In this document: positions 57,526 through 64,000 of the stretch, in pieces
How positions within the stretch are numbered: position 1 is the first letter of the stretch
How the letters are laid out: each line of letters starts with the position of its first letter
From: JANYGM01 sp043764015
GTDB lineage: Bacteria; Bacteroidota; Bacteroidia; Cytophagales; Thermonemataceae
Direction: 5' to 3'
Length of the DNA: 64,000 nt
NCBI GenBank assembly: GCA_043764015.1
Contig: JAYUKY010000015.1
Span: 1 to 64,000, forward strand
Program-made: the position numbers and the translations under genes
Notes under the pieces: generated by a model
Seen by the model: the letters and a program-made list of their open reading frames with translations, nothing else
Told to the model about the DNA's origin: nothing
Database searches by the model: none

Positions 57526-58164
57526 ATGTTTATTTCGTTTACAGAAAAACTCAAAAATCAGCTTACTTTGCCACTTCCTGGCGAGATAGCACAATTCAAA
57601 ATGTCTGCTTCTTTGCGTGTAGATAATCAAAAAACACCTTTCTCACGCTACGAGCCAAACGCCCAGACACGTGATGCAGGCGTGCTTATACTCTTGTATG
57701 CACACGAAGACACTATTTTTATGCCTTTGATTGTTCGCCCAAGTACAGAACTTGGAGCGCATAGTGGACAAGTGTCGTTTCCTGGTGGCAAAAAAGAAAA
57801 TACAGACAAAAATTTGAGAGAAACTGCTTTGCGAGAGGCTTATGAAGAAGTTGGTATAAAAGAAACTGAAATAACTGTTTTAGGGGAAATTAGCCCACTT
57901 TTTGTGTTTGCAAGTAATTTTATGGTTTATCCAACTGTGGCGGTTTGTAATTTTAAGCCTAATTTTGTACCTGATACAAGAGAAGTAGCCAAGATATTAG
58001 AAGTACCACTTTTGCACCTTCAAAATACTGATAATCATAAAATTACAGATTTAGAAATACGAAATACCACTATTATTGCACCTTATTTTGATGTAGAAGG
58101 ACATATAGTTTGGGGCGCAACAGCTATGATACTAAATGAACTTTTGGAAATATTGGAATATTAG
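57526..58164 (+). CDS. CoA pyrophosphatase-type Nudix hydrolase
   Basis: About 212 residues from the ATG at 57526 (MFISFTEKLKNQL). Cleaves CoA or its derivatives at the pyrophosphate bond, by family. It shows the NudL/UPF0035 signature VRPSTELGAHSGQVSFPGG directly followed by the Nudix helix ETALREAYEEVGI with all metal-binding Glu residues. The longer frame from 57364 runs through repeat family C and the upstream terminator and is not coding. Cytoplasmic, single gene. Confidence 0.9.
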   Translation: MFISFTEKLKNQLTLPLPGEIAQFKMSASLRVDNQKTPFSRYEPNAQTRDAGVLILLYAHEDTIFMPLIVRPSTELGAHSGQVSFPGGKKENTDKNLRETALREAYEEVGIKETEITVLGEISPLFVFASNFMVYPTVAVCNFKPNFVPDTREVAKILEVPLLHLQNTDNHKITDLEIRNTTIIAPYFDVEGHIVWGATAMILNELLEILEY

Positions 58165-58201
58165 ATTTGAAAATTTGAAAATTATCTCCAATGTATGCTA
58201 T

Positions 58202-58306
58202 ATGGCTAAAAAGATTATTAAATACTTACAAATAACTGACAATAATAATTCTTATTCCAAAAATATTGACCAATATGTGCCTAATGAAACCAAAAATAAA
58301 CTATAA
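58202..58306 (+). CDS. Possible 34-residue protein
   Basis: Frame MAKKIIKYLQITDNNNSYSK, then a polar end (NIDQYVPNETKNKL). It lies between convergent genes with no clear promoter. The sequence looks protein-like but is too short to judge. Confidence 0.25.
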   Translation: MAKKIIKYLQITDNNNSYSKNIDQYVPNETKNKL

Positions 58307-58350
58307 ATGACACCCACATTGAGTTATTGGAAAGGCTTTTTATTATTTTC

Positions 58351-59820
58351 TTACTTATTTCTCTCTCTTAATTTCAAAATAAGTGCCATTTTTTCATCAA
58401 AAAGGCTAATTTCTAAGCCGACAGGATAACTATGCGGATTGACAAAACGCTTCACACCTGCATAAAAATGTGATAATTGTTGTTTGGTGCGTGCTTTTAT
58501 TTCGTTGATGGTTGGTTTTTGATAAACGCATTTTCCATCTCTAAAAATAGGCATTAACAAATCTTCAAAAGTAGTGTTTGCAGGGATATTTTTACGGCGT
58601 GTCATATCCATTGGATCAATAATAGTAAATTCTGTAGAAAGAGGATTTTCTTCATTGTAAATCATATCTGCGGTAAATTCTCCATTTTCAGAAAAACGTC
58701 TAACTTGCTGAATACCAGGTGTTGAAGTTTTGATTGCTTGCTCTGAAAGTTTGACTTTATAATCCCATTTTCCTTGTTTTTTGAGTGCTGCGAGCTTATA
58801 AACACCGCCTAATGCGGGCTGGTCGTAGGCAGTAACAAGTTTTGTACCAATGCCCCAAACATTGATAGTTGCACCTTGAGATTTTAGACTTTCCACTGTG
58901 TATTCGTCCAAATCATTGCTCGCCACAATATTAGTTTCTTGAAAACCTGCAGCATCTAATATTTCTCTTGCTTTAATGCTCAAATACGCCAAATCACCAG
59001 AATCTAAACGAATGCCAGCCATTTTATAGCCTTTTGCTTTGAGTTTTTTGCCAACTTCTACAGCGTGTCTAACGCCCTGCAAAGTGTCATAAGTATCTAC
59101 CAAGAATACACAATTATTGGGCATAACATCTGCATAGGTCTCAAAAGCCTCTATTTCAGTATCAAAAGACATCACCCAGCTATGTGCGTGTGTGCCGCGT
59201 ACAGGAATACCAAAAAGTTTGCCCGCAAGCACGTTAGAAGTAGCATCTACGCCACCAATATAAGCGGCTCTACTGGCAGAAAGTCCGCCATCTATGCCTT
59301 GCGCTCTACGCAAACCAAACTCCAAAATACTTTCTCCTTTTGTTGCAAGACACATTCTAGCGGTTTTTGTGGCTATCAAAGACTGAAAATTAATGATATT
59401 CAAAATGGCAGTTTCCACTAATTGGCATTGAATAATAGGACCTCGTACACGCAAAAGCGGTTCTTGTGGAAAAACAACTGTGCCTTCCTGCACTGCATCA
59501 ACGCTACATTTAAACTCCATTTTTGCAAGATAATCTAAAAAACCTTGCTCAAAAAGTGGCTTTCCATCATTTCCTAGAAGTGTGGCGAGATAATCTGTAT
59601 CTGATTTATCCAGTTTAAAATCATTCATATAATCAATAATATATTCCAAACCGCAGGCAATAGTAAAGCCGCCTTTGAAGGGATTTTTGCGGAAAAACAT
59701 ATTAAAAACGGCTTCTTGTTCTCCTTTACCTGATTTCCAGTAGCCAGATGCCATTGTGAGTTGGTACAAATCAGTCAGCAAAGAAAGTGAGCTACTGTAT
59801 AAAGATTCTGTAATTTTCAT
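58351..59820 (-). CDS. pncB: Nicotinate phosphoribosyltransferase
   Basis: Joins nicotinate to phosphoribosyl diphosphate in the salvage route to NAD. The 489-residue protein begins LLTDLYQLTMASGYWKSG, has VFNMFFRKNPFKGGFTIACGLE, FGLRRAQGIDGGLSASRAAYIGG (about 168-190), VRGTHAHSWVMSF (about 208-220), GIRLDSGDLAYLS and NVWGIGTKLVTAYDQPALGGVYKL. These match the longer bacterial/eukaryotic NAPRTase group. It is transcribed alone from a promoter whose spacer holds an operator-like dyad, repeated just upstream (59884-59945), so regulation by NAD status is plausible. Confidence 0.94.
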   Translation of the reverse strand: MKITESLYSSSLSLLTDLYQLTMASGYWKSGKGEQEAVFNMFFRKNPFKGGFTIACGLEYIIDYMNDFKLDKSDTDYLATLLGNDGKPLFEQGFLDYLAKMEFKCSVDAVQEGTVVFPQEPLLRVRGPIIQCQLVETAILNIINFQSLIATKTARMCLATKGESILEFGLRRAQGIDGGLSASRAAYIGGVDATSNVLAGKLFGIPVRGTHAHSWVMSFDTEIEAFETYADVMPNNCVFLVDTYDTLQGVRHAVEVGKKLKAKGYKMAGIRLDSGDLAYLSIKAREILDAAGFQETNIVASNDLDEYTVESLKSQGATINVWGIGTKLVTAYDQPALGGVYKLAALKKQGKWDYKVKLSEQAIKTSTPGIQQVRRFSENGEFTADMIYNEENPLSTEFTIIDPMDMTRRKNIPANTTFEDLLMPIFRDGKCVYQKPTINEIKARTKQQLSHFYAGVKRFVNPHSYPVGLEISLFDEKMALILKLRERNK

Positions 59821-60125
59821 TGAATATTTTAGTTGAGATTAAGAAATATGATTTTAATGTTTTATTTTAAGATATGGTTTTAGCAAAAGTAGTTTTTTTT
59901 ATCAATAAAACAAAAATACACCGTTTTATCAATAAAACAAAAATATTTTTTTTATAATTTATTGATTATCAAATAGTTTTTACTTTATTTTGGTAGAAAA
60001 CAAAAATAAAAAATATTTAAAATTTTTATTTTTTGGTTATGGAATGATTTTTGAAATAAAATTTTAATGTAATAAAAAAATTTATAAATTTACGTTAATA
60101 ATCATTTTCTAAATCAAAAACAATT
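59821..60125. other. Divergent intergenic region, pncB / protease
   Basis: About 305 very AT-rich bases between two divergent genes. The pncB promoter and a duplicated dyad are described separately. I see no clear TAnnTTTG box for the protease gene (TAAATTTA near 60087 is the closest). Confidence 0.6.
59884..59945 (-). promoter_or_regulatory. pncB promoter with duplicated dyad operator
   Basis: On the minus strand, -33 TTTG (59911-59914) and -7 TACTTTTG (59884-59891) are 19 bases apart. The spacer holds the dyad TTTTATCAATAAAA. The 22-bp unit TTTTATCAATAAAACAAAAA.. occurs at 59897-59918 and again, exactly, at 59924-59945, so centres are 27 bases apart. This is the layout of a repressor site with a second copy; the regulator is not identified. 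Confidence 0.6.
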
Positions 60126-61526
60126 ATGAAAAAAATAAACTTTAAAAAAATACTCATATTGTGTTTATGTGTGTGTTTTAGTGCAAATTTTACTCAAAAA
60201 ACACTAGCGCAAGTCGTTTGTACTGAAAGAATGCCCACAAGTGGTGATGGTGTGAAAACGAAAACGGCAGGGCAAACTGCTAAGTTTTGGAAAGCTGGGC
60301 AAACTATTACTATCAAATTCCTTGCAGGAAGCCCATTTGTGCGTGGGAAAGTCAAGCAATATGCAAGTGAATGGCTCAAACACGCTAATCTCAAATTTGA
60401 ATTTGTGGCTGATAATGTACCTGCAATGATTAGGATAGATTTCAAACAAGGTGGCTCATATTCCTATCTTGGCACAGATAATATGCTTATTGGTGCTAAC
60501 GAACATACTATGAACTACGGTTGGCTTACAGACCAAAGTGCAGAAACTGAATTTAGTAGGGTTGTGGTACACGAGTTTGGGCATATGTTGGGGCTTATAC
60601 ACGAGCAAGCACACCCAGATGTAGAAATTCCTTGGGACAAAGAAAAAGTTTATGCATATTATGCCAAACAAGGTTGGGATAGAAAACAAGTAGATAGCCA
60701 AGTTTTTTACCGTTATAGCCACGAAATAACGCAATATAGTGCTTATGACAAACTTTCTATTATGCACTATGCCGTTCCGAAAGAACATACTATTGGCGGT
60801 TTTGAGATAAAATGGAACACGGCTTTGTCTGAAACAGATAAGGCTTTTATTGCTAGGATTTATCCAAAAGCAAATAATCCAACCATTACAAATCCTACTA
60901 CTGGTGGTGGAAATGGTGGTACAACTGCGTCTGGTGAGATTTTACCAAGAAATTTAGCAACTGGTTGGTATGGTATGCCATTCCCTAAACTTGATGCTAC
61001 TGTAAATTATCCAAACGGACAAACGTATATGTTTTATGGTAGCGAATATGTGCGTTGGGATTATAATGAAGAAGCATATCTTACGCCAAAATCTATTTCA
61101 GAGGGCTGGAAAGGCGTTAATTTTACTAAAATAGATGCTGCAATATATTGGGAAAGTACACAAAAAATTTATTTTTTTAGTGGAGATGAATATGTGAGGT
61201 ATGATATTGCAGAGGAAAAAGTTGATAGAGGTTTTCCTATGAAAATCAAGTCTGGTTGGTCAGGAATGGAAAATTTTGGAAAGATTGATGCGGCTTTTCC
61301 TTGGAAAGACAAAGTTTATTTTTTTAGTGGAAATCAGTATGTTCGTTTTAGTTTTATGGATAATAAAATTGATGAAGGCTACCCAAAAACCATCAATAAA
61401 ACTACGTGGAAAGGCATTAATTTTGATAAAATTGATGCGGCACTCGTTTGGAAATCTCCTATTGTGTATTTTTTCAAAGGAAACCAATATTACCGCTTTG
61501 ATATGAACAAAGATAGTACGTTTTAA
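60126..61526 (+). CDS. Secreted astacin-type metalloprotease with hemopexin-like repeats
   Basis: Exported zinc protease of 466 residues. A Sec signal peptide (1-29, ending TLAQ) is followed by an M12A astacin-like domain (about 45-250): zinc motif HEFGHMLGLIHE (His149, Glu150, His153, His159) with EQAHPD after it, and a Met-turn SIMHY (Met213, Tyr215). A Gly/Thr linker (about 251-268) leads to four hemopexin-like repeats (about 275-466), each with a D-A-x-(V/F/Y) start and a YFF-x-G-x-x-Y-x-R core. Hemopexin repeats bind substrate in animal matrix proteases. No T9SS sorting domain is present at the C-terminus. Confidence 0.92.
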   Translation: MKKINFKKILILCLCVCFSANFTQKTLAQVVCTERMPTSGDGVKTKTAGQTAKFWKAGQTITIKFLAGSPFVRGKVKQYASEWLKHANLKFEFVADNVPAMIRIDFKQGGSYSYLGTDNMLIGANEHTMNYGWLTDQSAETEFSRVVVHEFGHMLGLIHEQAHPDVEIPWDKEKVYAYYAKQGWDRKQVDSQVFYRYSHEITQYSAYDKLSIMHYAVPKEHTIGGFEIKWNTALSETDKAFIARIYPKANNPTITNPTTGGGNGGTTASGEILPRNLATGWYGMPFPKLDATVNYPNGQTYMFYGSEYVRWDYNEEAYLTPKSISEGWKGVNFTKIDAAIYWESTQKIYFFSGDEYVRYDIAEEKVDRGFPMKIKSGWSGMENFGKIDAAFPWKDKVYFFSGNQYVRFSFMDNKIDEGYPKTINKTTWKGINFDKIDAALVWKSPIVYFFKGNQYYRFDMNKDSTF

Positions 61527-61544
61527 AGAAAATTATTATAGTAC

Positions 61545-61585
61545 AAAAAAGGTAGCCTTTATATACGAAAAGCTACCTTTTTTTG
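61545..61585 (+). terminator. Terminator of the protease gene
   Basis: AAAAAAGGTAGC and GCTACCTTTTTTT pair around a 17-base loop with a T run. Confidence 0.8.
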
Positions 61586-61706
61586 GTTTAATTATGAAAT
61601 AATTGAAATATCAAGCACAAAAGTATAAAATAGAGATTTTAACATTTATTTCTCAAAATAGTTTTTATGTTATTATTTATCAAAAAAATATGGTAGTATT
61701 AAAATA

Positions 61707-61851
61707 TGGTAGTATTAAACAAGTAATGCTAGAAATTTTCAGGGTAAAATCAAATTAGACAATGGGGCATGCCCCATTGCGTGTTGTTACATTTTTTATT
61801 TTCCAAAACTCTTTCTGTTCCTAGTACGGCATTACTTGCTTAACACTACCA
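61707..61851. repeat. MITE-like element with a perfect central palindrome
   Basis: Left end TGGTAGTATTAAACAAGTAA (61707-61729) matches the reverse complement of the right end (61829-61851, GCATTACTTGCTTAACACTA..) with two mismatches. In the middle is the 20-bp perfect palindrome CAATGGGGCATGCCCCATTG (61760-61779). Non-coding, 145 bp. Confidence 0.75.
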
Positions 61852-61855
61852 GTAA

Positions 61856-63286
61856 CTAACTATTTTTCATCAAATAACCAGAAAAATTCATTAGTTTTTC
61901 TTCCTCAAAAAAATCAGCCATTATTTGCAAACCAATAGGCATATTTTCGTTATCTTTTCCGCAGGGAATGGAGATAGCGGGCATTCCTACTACGTTTGCC
62001 TGCACAGAAAAAATATCAGCCAAATACATTTGGATTGGGTCTTCTGAGAAACTACCAAACTTTGGGGCGGTTGTGGGCGCATTTGGCGACAAAATAAAAC
62101 TATATTCTTTGAAAATTTCTTCTGTTTTTTCTTGAACAAGCCTTCTAACTTTTTGAGCCTTCGTGTAATAGGCATCATAATAACTAGCACTAAGCACAAA
62201 AGTTCCTAACATAATGCGTTCTTTTACCGTTTTTCCAAAGCCTTCCGAACGTGTTTTTTTGTACATTTGCTCCAAATTTTCTGCGTTTTTACTACGGAAA
62301 CCGTATTTTACGCCATCATAACGAGAAAGATTAGAACTCGCTTCTGCAGTCGTAAGGATATAATAAGTAGGCAAAATCACAGATAAAAGGGGAAAATCAA
62401 CTGCTTCAACTGTATGCCCTTGCTCACGCAAAAACGCAATTTTTTGGTTGATAGCCGTTTTTATTTCCGGTTGCAAAGCATCATTTTCAATAGTTTCTTT
62501 GATGTAAGCTATTTTTATTTTTTTAGAATTATCAAAAGCAAGGTTTTGTGTATATTTTGGCACTTCTTTACTAGAAACAGTACTATCAAAATCATCTTTT
62601 CCCGCAATGACTTCCATTATCAATGCAATGTCTTCAACAGATTTGCCTATTACGCCAATACAGTCAAATGAAGACGCATAAGCCGCCAAACCATAACGAG
62701 AAAGGCGTGAATAAGTTGGTTTTAAGCCAATCACGCCACAAAATGATGCAGGCTGACGTACTGACCCACCCGTATCTGACCCAATAGAAATCTGACATAA
62801 ATCCGCCTGAATAGCTACCGCAGATGCCCCAGACGAGCCACCAGGTACACGAGAGTTATCAGCATCATTGAGCGTATTTCCAAAAGCAGAATTCTCATTG
62901 GTAGAACCCATTGCAAATTCATCACAATTTTGCCTGCCAATAATAATGGCATCTTCTGCCAAAAGTCTTTCTACAATAGTAGCTGAAAATTGCGACACAA
63001 AACCATCTAAAATCTTAGAACTAGCTTGCAAAGGGTGATTTTCGTAGCAAATTACGTCTTTAAGACCTATAATCATTCCTGCAAGTCGTCCTTGTGTATT
63101 GTTTTTTATTTTTTCATCAATTTTTTCAGCTTTTGCAAGTGCTTCATCAGCATAAACACTCAAAAAAACATTTAATTTTTTTTTGCTTTCAATACGTGAA
63201 AGATGATGTTCTACAAGGCTTTTACAAGTGATAGCACCACTTTTAAGGTCGTTTTGTATGGCTGAAAAAGTAATATAATTGGTCAT
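61856..63286 (-). CDS. gatA: Asp-tRNA(Asn)/Glu-tRNA(Gln) amidotransferase subunit A
   Basis: Amidase subunit of GatCAB that frees ammonia from glutamine for tRNA-dependent Gln or Asn formation. The 476-residue protein has the full Ser-cisSer-Lys triad: Lys76 (IIGLKDVI), Ser151 (VPGGSSGASAVAI) and nucleophile Ser175 (GSDTGGSVRQPASFCG), plus GRQNCDEFAMGSTNENSAFG, which distinguishes GatA from general amidases. gatB and gatC are not in the window. It ends right at the MITE-like element. A short repeat (63312-63342) lies in its upstream region. Confidence 0.96.
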   Translation of the reverse strand: MTNYITFSAIQNDLKSGAITCKSLVEHHLSRIESKKKLNVFLSVYADEALAKAEKIDEKIKNNTQGRLAGMIIGLKDVICYENHPLQASSKILDGFVSQFSATIVERLLAEDAIIIGRQNCDEFAMGSTNENSAFGNTLNDADNSRVPGGSSGASAVAIQADLCQISIGSDTGGSVRQPASFCGVIGLKPTYSRLSRYGLAAYASSFDCIGVIGKSVEDIALIMEVIAGKDDFDSTVSSKEVPKYTQNLAFDNSKKIKIAYIKETIENDALQPEIKTAINQKIAFLREQGHTVEAVDFPLLSVILPTYYILTTAEASSNLSRYDGVKYGFRSKNAENLEQMYKKTRSEGFGKTVKERIMLGTFVLSASYYDAYYTKAQKVRRLVQEKTEEIFKEYSFILSPNAPTTAPKFGSFSEDPIQMYLADIFSVQANVVGMPAISIPCGKDNENMPIGLQIMADFFEEEKLMNFSGYLMKNS

Positions 63287-63311
63287 TTTGGAAGAAATTT
63301 TTAGAAAAATA

Positions 63312-63342
63312 CTGTCGCTTGCCTCTAGCCAAGTGACAGAGT
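63312..63342. repeat. Copy of the outer arm of the 25-kb element
   Basis: ACTGTCGCTTGCCTCTAGCC then AAGTGACAGAG. It pairs with itself (CTGTCGCTT/AAGTGACAG) and resembles both ends of the element at 25233-25482. Confidence 0.65.
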
Positions 63343-63359
63343 AGAAATAATTTGCAATA

Positions 63360-63405
63360 AAAAACCTTCAAAATTTCTCTTTTGAAGAAATTTAAAGGTT
63401 TTTTT
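63360..63405 (-). terminator. Terminator of tatA
   Basis: AAAAACCTTCAAAATTTCTC and TTTGAAGAAATTTAAAGGTT make an imperfect stem flanked by A and T runs, downstream of tatA on the minus strand. Confidence 0.65.
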
Positions 63406-63438
63406 AGTTTTTATGTGAAAACTTGTACTATTTTGACA

Positions 63439-63642
63439 TTATTTTTTGTCTTCTGGCACGCTGTCTTCAATGTTTTTCTGCACTTCACGTGTAGCATCTT
63501 TGAACTCACGTATGCCTTTACCAAAGCCACGCATTAGTTCAGGGATTTTTTTTGCGCCAAAAAGCAAAACAATAGCAAATATAATAATGGCAATCTCGCC
63601 AAAATTGAGGTTTCCTAAGAATAATAATATTGAAAGTAGCAT
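63439..63642 (-). CDS. tatA: TatA/E-type twin-arginine translocase subunit
   Basis: Small 67-residue membrane protein that forms the pore of the Tat exporter for folded proteins. It has one N-terminal membrane helix (about 3-30, LNFGEIAIIIFAIVLLFGAKK), the FGxxKxPE hinge (LLFGAKKIPELMRGFGKGIREFKDA) and an amphipathic then acidic tail. The length is typical of TatA/E. TatC is not in the window. A terminator follows. Confidence 0.93.
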   Translation of the reverse strand: MLLSILLFLGNLNFGEIAIIIFAIVLLFGAKKIPELMRGFGKGIREFKDATREVQKNIEDSVPEDKK

Positions 63643-63693
63643 TTTTTTAGTTTTTTAAATGATTACTAGCACAAAGATACGAAAATTTAATTC

Positions 63694-63735
63694 AATTACG
63701 AATTATCAATTATGAATTATGGATAAATAACATAA
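63694..63735. repeat. Interspersed repeat family A, inverted copies
   Basis: AATTACGAATTATCAATTAT and TGAATTATGG (63694-63722) face CATAATTCATAACTG (63731-63745), a diverged inverted pair upstream of tatA. Confidence 0.6.
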
Positions 63736-63842
63736 TTCATAACTGACTGGGTAGTACATTATGAATAAAATCAAGGTAGAACTTTTTTGAGTGTGAAGCG
63801 TAAAATTTTGCACCATAAGAAGGCAAAACTAAACTAAAAACA

Positions 63843-63880
63843 AAAAAAGCTATTTCAATTATTGAAATAGCTTTTTTTGT
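63843..63880. terminator. Hairpin terminator near the window end
   Basis: AAAAAAAGCTATTTCAAT and ATTGAAATAGCTTTTTTT form a perfect stem around T. It could end a gene lying to the right of the window on the minus strand. Confidence 0.7.
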
Positions 63881-64000
63881 TTTCTGAAAGAAAAGAATAA
63901 TTATTTGAAAATAACTATTTGATAAGCTCAACATTACAATTGATGTTTACCATTTGCCCCTAAAACCTAATCTATATTAAGAAAATATTTGGGAAAATCT
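63881..64000. other. Window end, no gene supported
   Basis: Short frames only (a 12-codon frame MVNINCNVELIK reads toward the terminator on the minus strand but has a stop directly upstream). A gene may end beyond the edge. Confidence 0.4.

Larger units (their letters stand above)
61527..61855. other. Intergenic region with terminator and inverted-repeat element
   Basis: About 330 bases with no gene. It holds the protease terminator (61545-61585), a 16-bp tandem (ATATGGTAGTATTAAA, twice, from 61689) and the inverted-repeat element at 61707-61851. Confidence 0.7.

Noticed and set aside
63737..63934. 65-codon minus-strand frame
   Set aside because: It runs through the perfect hairpin terminator at 63843-63880 and is low-complexity hydrophobic; more likely non-coding.
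1..64000. CRISPR array
   Set aside because: No run of regularly spaced identical repeats with variable spacers; the many repeats are dispersed or inverted pairs.

Overview
The window looks like a chromosomal segment of a low-GC member of the Bacteroidota, most likely a Cytophagales/Bernardetia-type marine glider; the taxonomic placement is inference. Supporting signs are many TAnnTTTG -7 promoter boxes, lack of Shine-Dalgarno signals, a fused alpha/beta 2-oxoacid dehydrogenase E1, LytS/LytR-type and large hybrid signalling proteins, a bacterial GH3 protein, a PorE-like OmpA protein and the remnant of a type IX secretion (T9SS) sorting domain.

Layout. 1-1.8 kb is a scar: a truncated secreted protein, a decayed ISAs1-type element with perfect terminal repeats, and the orphan 3' end of a serine-hydrolase gene whose intact relative lies at 27.9-29.35 kb. 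1.9-15 kb holds E1 dehydrogenase, a LytTR two-component pair, GH3, an aromatic amino-acid decarboxylase, phytoene synthase, a TPR-SpoIIE phosphatase and MurB. 15.5-18.1 kb is dnaB with an intein in its P-loop. 19-22.8 kb is a 1257-residue hybrid kinase. 23-37 kb carries envelope and maintenance genes (YdcF, PlsC, PolX/PHP, serine hydrolase, alpha/beta hydrolase, YifB/ComM, diadenylate cyclase, a stand-alone HsdR-N-like nuclease, FMN-dependent glutamate-synthase-like protein, glutathione peroxidase) and a tRNA-His. 37.8-47 kb has the PorE-like protein, bacilliredoxin, a family 9 glycosyltransferase, an uncharacterised three-gene operon with a TIGR04255-like gene, acyl-CoA dehydrogenase and a possible HEPN-type gene pair under a 27-bp perfect dyad. 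47-64 kb has gcvP, a T5orf172-LRR fusion, two Nudix genes, RlpA/LysM, an NfeD-type membrane protease, a PD-(D/E)XK-like gene, pncB, an astacin-hemopexin protease, gatA and tatA.

Most genes are housekeeping, transcribed singly or in pairs, often with hairpin terminators. The accessory part is the intergenic DNA: at least six families of short interspersed repeats or MITE-like inverted repeats sit at gene borders. The best candidates for undescribed biology are the TIGR04255-like operon (41.97-43.71 kb), the HEPN-like cassette with its dyad promoter (45.9-46.95 kb), the duplicated dyad operator of pncB, and the interspersed repeat families. No CRISPR array or rRNA operon was seen. No search could be run; family names rest on motifs read by eye.
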